A program made the translations under genes and the position numbers. From the NCBI GenBank assembly GCA_044326505.1, contig JBIRBF010000151.1, forward strand, positions 1 to 6,684: 6,684 nucleotides of DNA, in the 5' to 3' direction. Below, one piece after another: positions 1-5,029 of this stretch. A model generated the notes under the pieces. The model ran no database searches and was not told the origin of the DNA. It saw only the letters and a list, made by a program, of their open reading frames with translations. This stretch comes from JACJWR01 sp044326505. GTDB taxonomy: Bacteria; Actinomycetota; Actinomycetes; S36-B12; UBA10799. The stretch's first letter is position 1, and every line of letters begins with the position of its first letter.

Positions 1-297
1 CCGAAGCCGGGCACGTTCGATCGCATTCGCAGTAACGACAGCGAGCGCCGCCCCACCAGCGATCCGCTCGGCAAGCAGGTGCTCTTCTCGACCTCGGTGG
101 AGCAGCCGCCTTCGCTCGGCAGCGCCGCGCTGGACTGTCCCAAGTGCCACCACCGCACGATCGTGTCACTGCCGCAGCTGGTGAAGCTGTCGACCACGGG
201 CGTGCACGCGCCGCTGCCCAAGAAGGGCCATCGAGCCTGGATCAAGTGCCCGGCGTGCGGCGAGCGCGGGTGGCTGCAGGTCGTGATCGGCCACTAG
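1..297 (+). CDS. Small zinc-ribbon protein of unknown function, 3' part only
   Basis: The frame is open from base 1 to the TAG at 295-297, so the start lies outside the window; 98 residues are visible. The GTG at codon 27 is a possible internal start, but the open frame before it argues against it. Visible features are two CxxC knuckles, CPKC (residues 46-49) and CPACGERGW (from residue 83), about 34 residues apart with basic and hydrophobic residues between. This is the layout of a single zinc ribbon that binds one metal ion. From memory, small actinobacterial proteins of this shape occur near the rhlE gene, but I know of no assigned function; nucleic-acid or protein binding would be a guess. 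It converges on the helicase gene 23 bp away and probably ends at the hairpin 310-339. The coding call is fairly safe, the function unknown. Confidence 0.7.
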   Translation, partial: PKPGTFDRIRSNDSERRPTSDPLGKQVLFSTSVEQPPSLGSAALDCPKCHHRTIVSLPQLVKLSTTGVHAPLPKKGHRAWIKCPACGERGWLQVVIGH

Positions 298-309
298 CCC
301 GCCGCGCCG

Positions 310-339
310 GCCCAGCAGCGTCAGCTCTCGCTGCTGGGC
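310..339. terminator. Perfect 11-bp hairpin between convergent genes, probable bidirectional terminator
   Basis: GCCCAGCAGCG (310-320) and CGCTGCTGGGC (329-339) are perfect reverse complements around an 8-base loop. The hairpin starts 12 bp after the stop of the zinc-ribbon gene. It includes the helicase TGA (321-323, in the loop) and its last codons, so it serves the + gene as a downstream terminator but overlaps the coding end of the - gene. On the + strand it is followed by a weak T-containing run (TTCGCCTCTT). There is no U tract on the - strand. Confidence 0.6.
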
Positions 340-1808
340 TTCGCCTCTTGACCGCCGCGCGTGCGGCGGCGTTGGCGGGGCTTGCGCCCAGCTGGCTTAT
401 CGCCGTCCTGGGCCTTGTCGTGCTTCTTGGCGTGTCCGCCCTCAGACCTGTCGTCCTTCTTGGTTTTTCCGCGCGGCGGGCGCGAGTCGCCACGCCGACC
501 GTCGCGCTGACCGCCTCGCTGCGACGTCGAGTGGCCGCCGCGCTTGCCGGTCTCGCCGAGGTCTTCGACCTCCTCGGCCGCCAAACCCTCCCGGGTCTGC
601 TGGTCCTTGGGCAGGACTCCGCGCGCAGTGCGCGGAACGCCGAGGCCGGTATAGAGGTGCTCGGATGTCGAGTAGGTCTCGACCGGGTGCTGGAACGGCA
701 GGCCCAGCGCCCGGTTGATCATCTGCCAGCGCGCGACGTCGTCCCAGTCCACGAGCGTGACGGCCACGCCGCTCTTGCCCGCCCGCCCAGTGCGCCCGAC
801 CCGGTGCAGGTAGACCTTCTCGTCCTCCGGGCAGGAGTAGTTGATCACGTGCGTCACGTCGTCGATGTCGATGCCACGCGCGGCGACGTCGGTGGCCACG
901 AGCACGTCCACCTTGCCCTTGCGGAACGCCCGCAGGGCCTGCTCCCGGGCGCCTTGGCCGAGGTCGCCGTGGACGGCTCCGGCTGCGAAACCACGGGCGT
1001 TGAGCTCGTCGGCGACCTTCTGGCACGTGCGCTTGGTGCGGATGAAGATGATGGTCCGCCCCCGGCCGTCGGCCTGCAGGATGCGCGCGAGTAGTTCCAC
1101 CTTGTCCATCGCGTGTGCACGCCAGGCGTGCTGCTCGATCGCATCGACGGTGGCGTTGTCGTGGTCTGGGTCCACCGCGCGGATGTGCGTGGGCTGGGTC
1201 ATGTAGCGCCGCGCCAGGCTCACGATCTGGCCGGGCATGGTGGCCGAGAACAGCATCGTCTGCCGCGAGTCGGGCACCTGGGCCACTATTGCCTCGACAT
1301 CGGGCAGGAAGCCCATGTCGAGCATCTCGTCGGCCTCGTCGAGCACCAGGATGCGGACTCCGGAGAGGTCCAGATGTCCCCGTCGGCTGAGGTCGAGCAG
1401 GCGCCCCGGCGTGCCGACCACCACATCGATGCCCTTCTCGAGCGACTCGATCTGCGGTTCGAAGGCACGGCCGCCGTAGATGGCCAGGACCTTGACGTGA
1501 GCCCGCTTGGAGGCTTGGGCGAGGTCCTCGGCGACCTGGACGCAGAGCTCGCGGGTCGGGACCACCACCAGTGCCTGCGGAATGCCGCGGCGATGGTGCT
1601 CGGGATCGGTGATCGCGTCGAGCCGGGAGAGCAGCGGGATCCCGAAGCCCAGGGTCTTGCCGGTGCCGGTCTTCGCCTGGCCGATGACGTCATGACCATC
1701 GAGGGCGAGCGGCAGGGCCATCTCTTGGATCTGAAATGCGTGGGTGATGCCGATGTCGGCCAGCGACTCCCGAATGGGGTCGGCGATGCCGAGATCTGCG
1801 AACGACAT
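321..1808 (-). CDS. rhlE: DEAD-box ATP-dependent RNA helicase (RhlE-like)
   Basis: This 495-aa protein is a superfamily 2 DEAD-box helicase that uses ATP to unwind or remodel RNA in the cytoplasm, probably in ribosome assembly or RNA turnover. All core motifs are present in order: Q motif (F3 ADLG, Q28), motif I AKTGTGKT (45-52), Ia PTREL (84-88), Ib TPGR (133-136), II DEAD (157-160), III SAT (188-190), IV IIFIRTK (253-259), V ATDVAARGID (305-314) and VI HRVGRTGRAG (335-344). Residues from about 410 to the end form a low-complexity tail rich in Arg, Gly, Lys and Asp, typical of RNA-binding tails in this family. I chose the ATG at 1808 because the Q-motif region MSFADLG begins there. The frame stays open to 2015, but those 69 residues look non-homologous and lie upstream of the predicted transcription start. 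There is no good Shine-Dalgarno at normal spacing: GGAG lies 15 nt away. The gene matches the position of Rv3211. The RhlE assignment is safer than any specific cellular role. Confidence 0.95.
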   Translation of the reverse strand: MSFADLGIADPIRESLADIGITHAFQIQEMALPLALDGHDVIGQAKTGTGKTLGFGIPLLSRLDAITDPEHHRRGIPQALVVVPTRELCVQVAEDLAQASKRAHVKVLAIYGGRAFEPQIESLEKGIDVVVGTPGRLLDLSRRGHLDLSGVRILVLDEADEMLDMGFLPDVEAIVAQVPDSRQTMLFSATMPGQIVSLARRYMTQPTHIRAVDPDHDNATVDAIEQHAWRAHAMDKVELLARILQADGRGRTIIFIRTKRTCQKVADELNARGFAAGAVHGDLGQGAREQALRAFRKGKVDVLVATDVAARGIDIDDVTHVINYSCPEDEKVYLHRVGRTGRAGKSGVAVTLVDWDDVARWQMINRALGLPFQHPVETYSTSEHLYTGLGVPRTARGVLPKDQQTREGLAAEEVEDLGETGKRGGHSTSQRGGQRDGRRGDSRPPRGKTKKDDRSEGGHAKKHDKAQDGDKPAGRKPRQRRRTRGGQEAKPSSES

Positions 1809-1813
1809 GGCGT

Positions 1814-1837
1814 TCAGGGGATACTCCAACCTGTCAT
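1814..1837 (-). CDS. Possible seven-codon upstream ORF in the helicase leader
   Basis: On the - strand, ATG at 1837-1835 opens a frame encoding MTGWSIP and stops with TGA at 1816-1814, five bases before the helicase ATG. A short SD-like GGCAGG ends 5 nt before this ATG (AGG at 1845-1843). The main helicase start lacks a well-spaced SD, so ribosomes ending here could reinitiate on it. It is too short for any statistical coding support; the call rests on position alone. Confidence 0.3.
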   Translation of the reverse strand: MTGWSIP

Positions 1838-1853
1838 GCGCGCCTGCCGGAGT

Positions 1854-1890
1854 GGGGCGTCGGCGGCCCGTTGCCGCGACGTGCAACCCC
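1854..1890 (-). promoter_or_regulatory. GC-rich stem-loop in the helicase 5' leader
   Basis: In the - strand RNA, GGGG (1890-1887) can pair with CCCC (1857-1854). CGUCGCGG (1881-1874) can pair with CCG-CGACG (1866-1858) with one bulged base, closed by a 7-nt loop. The outer and inner helices are separated by a 5-nt bulge on one side only. It lies between the predicted transcription start (about 1926) and the upstream ORF. Whether it regulates anything is inference. Confidence 0.4.
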
Positions 1891-1932
1891 TCCGCGGTCG
1901 CGCTCGGGCGCAGTCGCGCCCAGGTGGGGACC

Positions 1933-1960
1933 AGTCTACCGCTGAGGTCCACCGCTTCAA
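1933..1960 (-). promoter_or_regulatory. Sigma-70-type promoter for the helicase
   Basis: On the - strand, TTGAAG (1960-1955) is a good -35 element and TAGACT (1938-1933) a good -10 element, separated by 16 bp. Transcription would start near 1926, giving a leader of about 118 nt before the ATG at 1808. This placement also argues against the longer open frame that begins at 2015. Confidence 0.55.
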
Positions 1961-2025
1961 GCCGCGCCGCGTCGGCAGCGCGAAGGTGCGGATTCTTCAA
2001 GTCGAGCCGAGACACCCGGGCGCAC

Positions 2026-2031
2026 TAGGCT
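2026..2031 (+). promoter_or_regulatory. -10 hexamer for a leaderless mRNA of the ferritin-like gene
   Basis: TAGGCT at 2026-2031 fits the actinobacterial TANNNT -10 pattern and ends 6 nt before the ATG at 2038. The expected start of transcription is therefore the A of that ATG, giving a leaderless message. There is no clear -35, only TCGAGC at 2002-2007. AGG within the hexamer lies 8 nt from the ATG and could instead be a weak SD if transcription starts upstream. Confidence 0.5.
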
Positions 2032-2037
2032 CGGGCT

Positions 2038-2709
2038 ATGGACCGCGACCTCGACGACCCCGTCTACGCGGATGCCGTTGCCGATCTGCTCGGGCTCTTG
2101 TCCTACGGCGAGCTGCAGGGCTTCACTCGGGTGGCAGCGGACTCCACGCTGGCCCCTGACCTCGACGACAGGGCTCGCACGGCCGCCATGGCTGTGACCG
2201 AGTTCCGGCAGTTCGAGAAGCTCCGCGCACGGCTGGAGTCGATGGGAAGGGAACCGCAGGCGGCGATGGCTCCGTTCGTGCAGTCGCTGAACGAGTTCCA
2301 TGCCTCCACAGCGCCGAGCGACTGGCTGGAGAGCCTGGTCAAGATCTATGTCGGGGATGGGATCGCGCGCGACTTCTACCTGGAGGTGTCGCGCTTCGTG
2401 GATCCCGAGACCGGTGGGCTGATCAGGTCTGTCTTCACCGATCGGGGCCAGGCCGATTTCGTCGTGACGGCGGTCCGGCAGGCCATTGCGGACGATCCGA
2501 CGGTGGCCGGGCGCCTCGCGCTGTGGGGCCGACGGCTGGTGGGGGAGGCGTTGAGCCAGGCCCAGCGGGTATCGGCCGAGCGCGAGACGCTGGCCGCACT
2601 GCTGATCGGCGGCGAGGACGGCCTGGACCTCGAGGGTGTGGGCCAACTCTTCAACCGCCTGACCGAGCGCCACACCGAAAGAATGGGGACGCTCGGTCTG
2701 GCCGCCTGA
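2038..2709 (+). CDS. Ferritin-like fold protein, MiaE_2 (tRNA hydroxylase-like) family
   Basis: This 223-aa, mostly helical protein resembles the actinobacterial ferritin-like family related to the tRNA hydroxylase MiaE (Rv3210c-like). The classic enzyme uses a diiron centre to hydroxylate a modified adenosine in tRNA; the role of the actinobacterial branch is not established as far as I know. Recognisable blocks are SYGEL with E25 in helix 1, TEFRQFEKL with E55 in helix 2, WLESLVKIYVGDGIARDF (96-113), TDRGQADF with D135 in helix 4, and the long closing helix RLALWGRRLVGEALSQAQRV (159-178). From memory, relatives carry His in ExxH and (D/E)xxH at helices 2 and 4. Here both are Gln (Q58, Q138), so the metal site may be altered or lost. 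It starts at an ATG directly downstream of TAGGCT with no normal SD. It is divergent from the helicase and convergent with DUF3107. Family fairly sure, activity not. Confidence 0.85.
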   Translation: MDRDLDDPVYADAVADLLGLLSYGELQGFTRVAADSTLAPDLDDRARTAAMAVTEFRQFEKLRARLESMGREPQAAMAPFVQSLNEFHASTAPSDWLESLVKIYVGDGIARDFYLEVSRFVDPETGGLIRSVFTDRGQADFVVTAVRQAIADDPTVAGRLALWGRRLVGEALSQAQRVSAERETLAALLIGGEDGLDLEGVGQLFNRLTERHTERMGTLGLAA

Positions 2710-2712
2710 GTG

Positions 2713-2735
2713 CGGCGCGCGGTTACGCGGCGCCG
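2713..2735. terminator. Short GC hairpin between convergent genes, possible bidirectional terminator
   Basis: CGGCGCGCG (2713-2721) pairs with CGC plus GCGCCG (2726-2728 and 2730-2735), leaving one bulged G at 2729 and the loop GTTA. It begins 3 bp after the ferritin-like stop and includes the DUF3107 stop codon (2723-2725). No T tract follows on either strand, so a terminator role is only suggested by its position. Confidence 0.35.
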
Positions 2736-2947
2736 AAGCCCACTCGGCGGGGGCTGGACTCGCCGAGCTCGACGAAGGTGATCTTGTCAGCCGGGATGAT
2801 GAACTGCCGGCCCTTGTCGTCGGGCAGGGCGAGCACCGCGCCGTCCGCCAGCGCCTTGGCGACCGCATCGGCGATCTGCTCCTGGTCGGACTTGCTCTCG
2901 AAGGTGATCTCCCGGGCGGAGTCCTGCACCCCGATACGAACCTCCAT
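2723..2947 (-). CDS. DUF3107 family small protein (TB9.4-like)
   Basis: This 74-aa protein matches the actinobacterial DUF3107 family, which includes M. tuberculosis TB9.4 (Rv3208A), known as an antigen and without an assigned biochemical role. The sequence suggests an N-terminal strand (MEVRIGV), a second strand (REITFES), an amphipathic helix (about residues 20-34), two further strands (AVLAL, RQFIIP then ITFVELG), and a short conserved-looking tail RRVGFG. There is no signal peptide, membrane segment or Cys. Two ATGs lie two codons apart. I chose 2947 because GAAAGG (2959-2954) is 6 nt from it but directly abuts the ATG at 2953, and because relatives begin MEV. It lies 114 bp downstream of fasR on the same strand, as in mycobacteria, but with its own possible -10 element. 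The family call is firm, the function unknown. Confidence 0.88.
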   Translation of the reverse strand: MEVRIGVQDSAREITFESKSDQEQIADAVAKALADGAVLALPDDKGRQFIIPADKITFVELGESSPRRVGFGAA

Positions 2948-2953
2948 GGTCAT

Positions 2954-2959
2954 CCTTTC
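2954..2959 (-). promoter_or_regulatory. Ribosome binding site that decides the DUF3107 start
   Basis: On the - strand, GAAAGG is followed directly by ATG ACC ATG. Spacing is 0 nt to the first ATG (2953) and 6 nt to the second (2947), which favours the second as the real start. Confidence 0.6.
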
Positions 2960-2995
2960 GCTGTCCGGTCCCGCTCCAAGGCGGGTAGTGCCGCC

Positions 2996-3001
2996 AGCCT
3001 A
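2996..3001 (-). promoter_or_regulatory. Possible -10 element for the DUF3107 gene
   Basis: TAGGCT reads on the - strand from 3001 to 2996, the same hexamer as in front of the ferritin-like gene. The start of transcription would be near 2989, giving a 42-nt leader. That leader contains a 5-bp hairpin (CCCGC 2970-2974 with GCGGG 2981-2985) ahead of the RBS. No -35 is recognisable. Read-through from fasR is an alternative. Confidence 0.35.
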
Positions 3002-3061
3002 AGCGCCCGCAGCGCCACTGGCGTGCGCCGGTCGGGCCGCATTGTTCCGGTGAGCTGGTAT

Positions 3062-3700
3062 TCAGCTGGAAGCGGAGTGCTCCGAGACGGCCCGTGGGAA
3101 GGCCGAGATGCCCCCCCAGACGAGGCCGACGACCAGTTGCGCCGCGCGGGCCTTCGGCAGTGCGCGGCGGTTGCGCAGCCAGCGGCGGGCGCTGGTCTGG
3201 GCCATCCCGGTCAAACCCATGGCGAGCAGCATGGCCTCGTCCTCGCTCAGGCCGGCGTCGGCGGCGATAACCACGGCCACCTGCGCGGCGCACGCCTCGT
3301 CGGCCCGCTCCACCCGGCGGCGCACCTCCTCCTCGTTCACCAGGTCGCTCTCGAAGACCAATCGGTAGGCGCCGTCGGGGTCGTCGACGAAGTCGAAGTA
3401 CGCGCCGATTGCGGCCGCCACGCGCTCGGAGTTGTCGTCCGTCCCCTCCAGCGCGGCGCGCACCGCCTCGGTCAGCGTCGCCACCGATTCGTCGAGCAGC
3501 GCGAGGTAGAGCTCCTTCTTGCCCGGGAAGTGCTGGTAGAGAACGGGTTTGGACACCCCGGCACGCACGGCGATGTCGTCCATCGCGGCAGCGTGGTAGC
3601 CCTGAGTGACGAAAATCTGCCTGGCGGCGTCGAGCAGCTGCGCACGTCGTTCGCGCTTGGGTAGGCGGACCCCTCGGGCCTGTCCCTGAGTGACCGGCAT
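3062..3700 (-). CDS. fasR: TetR-family transcriptional regulator, FasR-like
   Basis: This 212-aa cytoplasmic regulator has a TetR N-terminal DNA-binding domain: RRAQLLDAARQIF helix (18-30), YHAAAMDDIA (35-44), then the recognition region RAGVSKPVLYQHF (46-58) followed by KKELY. The C-terminal part (about 70-205) is a helical ligand-binding domain with YFDFVDDPDGAYRLVFESD (101-119) and a late VWGGIS (194-199). From memory it aligns well along its length with M. tuberculosis FasR (Rv3208), which senses long-chain acyl-CoA and activates the fas-acpS fatty acid synthase operon. The gene neighbourhood also matches. It starts at ATG 3700, 6 nt after a -10-like TAGTAT and without an SD, which suggests a leaderless mRNA. 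The palindrome 3706-3727 overlapping that promoter suggests autoregulation. Whether this organism has a type I fas target cannot be seen here. TetR is certain, FasR orthology likely. Confidence 0.88.
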   Translation of the reverse strand: MPVTQGQARGVRLPKRERRAQLLDAARQIFVTQGYHAAAMDDIAVRAGVSKPVLYQHFPGKKELYLALLDESVATLTEAVRAALEGTDDNSERVAAAIGAYFDFVDDPDGAYRLVFESDLVNEEEVRRRVERADEACAAQVAVVIAADAGLSEDEAMLLAMGLTGMAQTSARRWLRNRRALPKARAAQLVVGLVWGGISAFPRAVSEHSASS

Positions 3701-3705
3701 GGGTC

Positions 3706-3727
3706 GATACTACTCGCGAGTAACATC
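3706..3727. promoter_or_regulatory. Palindromic operator candidate in front of fasR
   Basis: The core TACTCGCGAGTA (3711-3722) is a perfect 12-bp palindrome. GAT at 3706-3708 and ATC at 3725-3727 continue the dyad, separated from the core by two unmatched bases on each side, so 18 of 22 positions are symmetric. It covers the fasR -10 region and is 87 bp upstream of the moeZ ATG. The size and place suit a TetR dimer site for repression of its own gene. An effect on moeZ is less likely because the site is far upstream of that gene's candidate promoter. Confidence 0.6.
3707..3712 (-). promoter_or_regulatory. -10 hexamer for a leaderless fasR mRNA
   Basis: TAGTAT reads on the - strand from 3712 to 3707 and is followed by exactly 6 nt (CGACCC) and the ATG at 3700. 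The predicted +1 is the A of the start codon, and no SD-like purine run is present. It lies inside the palindrome, so bound protein would block RNA polymerase. No convincing -35 was found. Confidence 0.5.
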
Positions 3728-3781
3728 GGTCCGGCGCGAGGGCGCGGGGGTCGTGCGGAGCTGCGTCGGAGGGCGGCGACA

Positions 3782-3787
3782 TACTGT
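3782..3787 (+). promoter_or_regulatory. Possible -10 element for moeZ
   Basis: TACTGT fits TANNNT and would start transcription near 3794, leaving a 21-nt leader that contains the RBS. No matching -35 is visible 16-19 bp upstream, so the call is weak. Confidence 0.35.
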
Positions 3788-3802
3788 GGTCCCCACACCC
3801 CC

Positions 3803-3808
3803 GGGAGG
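3803..3808 (+). promoter_or_regulatory. Ribosome binding site of moeZ
   Basis: GGGAGG ends 6 nt before the ATG at 3815. It is the strongest SD in the window and fixes the start of moeZ. It contrasts with the SD-less starts of fasR and the ferritin-like gene. Confidence 0.75.
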
Positions 3809-3814
3809 GCCCCA

Positions 3815-5005
3815 ATGTCGCTGCCACCGCTGGTCGACCCCGCCGACGAGTTGACGGTCGACGAAGTGCGCCGGTATAGCCGGCACATCATCATTCCCGA
3901 GGTCGCCATGGCTGGCCAGAAGCGGCTCAAGAACGCCAAGGTGCTCGCCGTCGGTGCCGGTGGTCTGGGCTCGCCCAACCTGATGTACCTCGCCGCCGCG
4001 GGAGTGGGCACGATCGGCATCGTCGAGTTCGACACCGTCGACGAGTCGAACCTGCAGCGCCAGATCATCCACGGTCAGTCCGACATCGGCCGATCGAAGG
4101 CCGCCAGCGCCCGCGACTCCATCCGCGAGATCAACCCGCTCATCGACGTGATCGTGCACGAGGAGCGACTCGACTCGTCGAACGTCATGCAGATCTTCGC
4201 CGAGTACGACTTGATCGTCGACGGCACCGACAACTTCGCCACGCGCTACCTGGTCAATGACGCTTGCGTGCTGCTTGGCAAGCCCTACGTGTGGGGCTCG
4301 ATCTTCCGATTCGACGGCCAGGCGTCGGTGTTCTGGGCGGAATACGGCCCGTGCTACCGCTGCCTGTACCCAGAGCCCCCGCCGCCCGGCATGGTGCCGT
4401 CCTGCGCCGAGGGCGGCGTCCTGGGTGTGTTGTGCGCCTCCATCGGTTCGATCCAGGCGACCGAGGCGGTCAAGCTCCTGACCGGAATCGGCGAGCCGCT
4501 GGTCGGCCGGCTGATGGTGTACGACGGGCTCGAGATGAACTACCGCACGGTCAAGGTCCGCAAGGACCCCGACTGTGCGGTCTGTGGGGAGAACCCCAGC
4601 GTCACCGAACTGATCGACTACGACGCTTTCTGCGGGGCGATCAGCACCGAGGCCGCGGACGCCGCGAAGGATTCCACCATCTCGGTCCGCGACCTCGCCG
4701 CGATGCTCGAGGAGCGTGACCGCGGCGAGCGCGACTTCGTGTTGATCGATGTGCGCGAGCCGGCGGAGGCCGAGATCGTCAGCATCGAGGGTGCTGTGCT
4801 CATCCCCAAGGGCGAGTTCTTCGCCGGCAGGGCCCTGGAGCAGCTGCCGCAGGATCGGCAGATCGTGCTTCACTGCAAGGTTGGCGGGCGCTCCGCCGAG
4901 GTGCTCGCCGCAGTCAAGGGCGCGGGTTTCGCCGATGCGATCCATGTCGGCGGCGGCATCGTGGCCTGGGTGGACCAGATCGAGCCGGGGAAGCCGAGCT
5001 ACTGA
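3815..5005 (+). CDS. moeZ: MoeZ/MoeBR: sulfur-carrier adenylyltransferase with C-terminal rhodanese domain
   Basis: This 396-aa cytoplasmic enzyme adenylates and then thiolates the C-terminal Gly-Gly of ubiquitin-like sulfur carriers such as MoaD, CysO or ThiS, for molybdopterin, cysteine or thiamine routes. The N-terminal ThiF/MoeB domain (about 15-260) has the ATP loop GAGGLGSP (47-54), D73, SNLQRQ with R82, K95 and GTDN (137-140). It also has zinc cysteines C180/C183 (CYRC) and C254/C257 (CAVC), and PSCAEGGVLG with C197 at the place of the reactive E1-like cysteine. The C-terminal rhodanese domain (about 285-392) has LIDVREPAE (310-318) and an active loop CKVGGR with C354 as persulfide carrier. 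Length and two-domain layout are normal for MoeZ (Rv3206c-like). The start is fixed by the SD at 3803-3808. The gene is divergent from fasR. In M. tuberculosis a further gene (Rv3207c) lies between them, which is absent here. Confidence 0.95.
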   Translation: MSLPPLVDPADELTVDEVRRYSRHIIIPEVAMAGQKRLKNAKVLAVGAGGLGSPNLMYLAAAGVGTIGIVEFDTVDESNLQRQIIHGQSDIGRSKAASARDSIREINPLIDVIVHEERLDSSNVMQIFAEYDLIVDGTDNFATRYLVNDACVLLGKPYVWGSIFRFDGQASVFWAEYGPCYRCLYPEPPPPGMVPSCAEGGVLGVLCASIGSIQATEAVKLLTGIGEPLVGRLMVYDGLEMNYRTVKVRKDPDCAVCGENPSVTELIDYDAFCGAISTEAADAAKDSTISVRDLAAMLEERDRGERDFVLIDVREPAEAEIVSIEGAVLIPKGEFFAGRALEQLPQDRQIVLHCKVGGRSAEVLAAVKGAGFADAIHVGGGIVAWVDQIEPGKPSY

Positions 5006-5029
5006 CGGCTCAGCCTCCTGGGCTATGGA

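Noticed and set aside
1955..2001. CTTCAAG repeated at 1955-1961 and 1995-2001
   Set aside because: The first copy is explained by the helicase -35 element; two 7-mers 40 bp apart are weak evidence of a binding site.
1809..2015. 69-residue N-terminal extension of the helicase from ATG 2015
   Set aside because: The family start fits the ATG at 1808, the extra residues look non-homologous, and the best promoter lies inside this stretch.
144..2159. Long + strand open frames (144-1094, 1113-2159) opposite the helicase
   Set aside because: They are antisense to a helicase with all motifs intact and show no recognisable domain; high GC keeps antisense frames open.
1957..3827. Large - strand frames 1957-2868 and 2787-3827
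   Set aside because: They run antisense to the ferritin-like gene or in another frame of DUF3107 and fasR; Arg-rich, no domain.
3710..4945. 411-codon - strand frame opposite moeZ
   Set aside because: MoeZ on the + strand has complete catalytic motifs and an SD; the reverse frame is its shadow.
5012..5024. Hairpin AGCC/GGCT between moeZ and the flippase gene
   Set aside because: Only four Watson-Crick pairs and no T tract; not better than chance at this GC.
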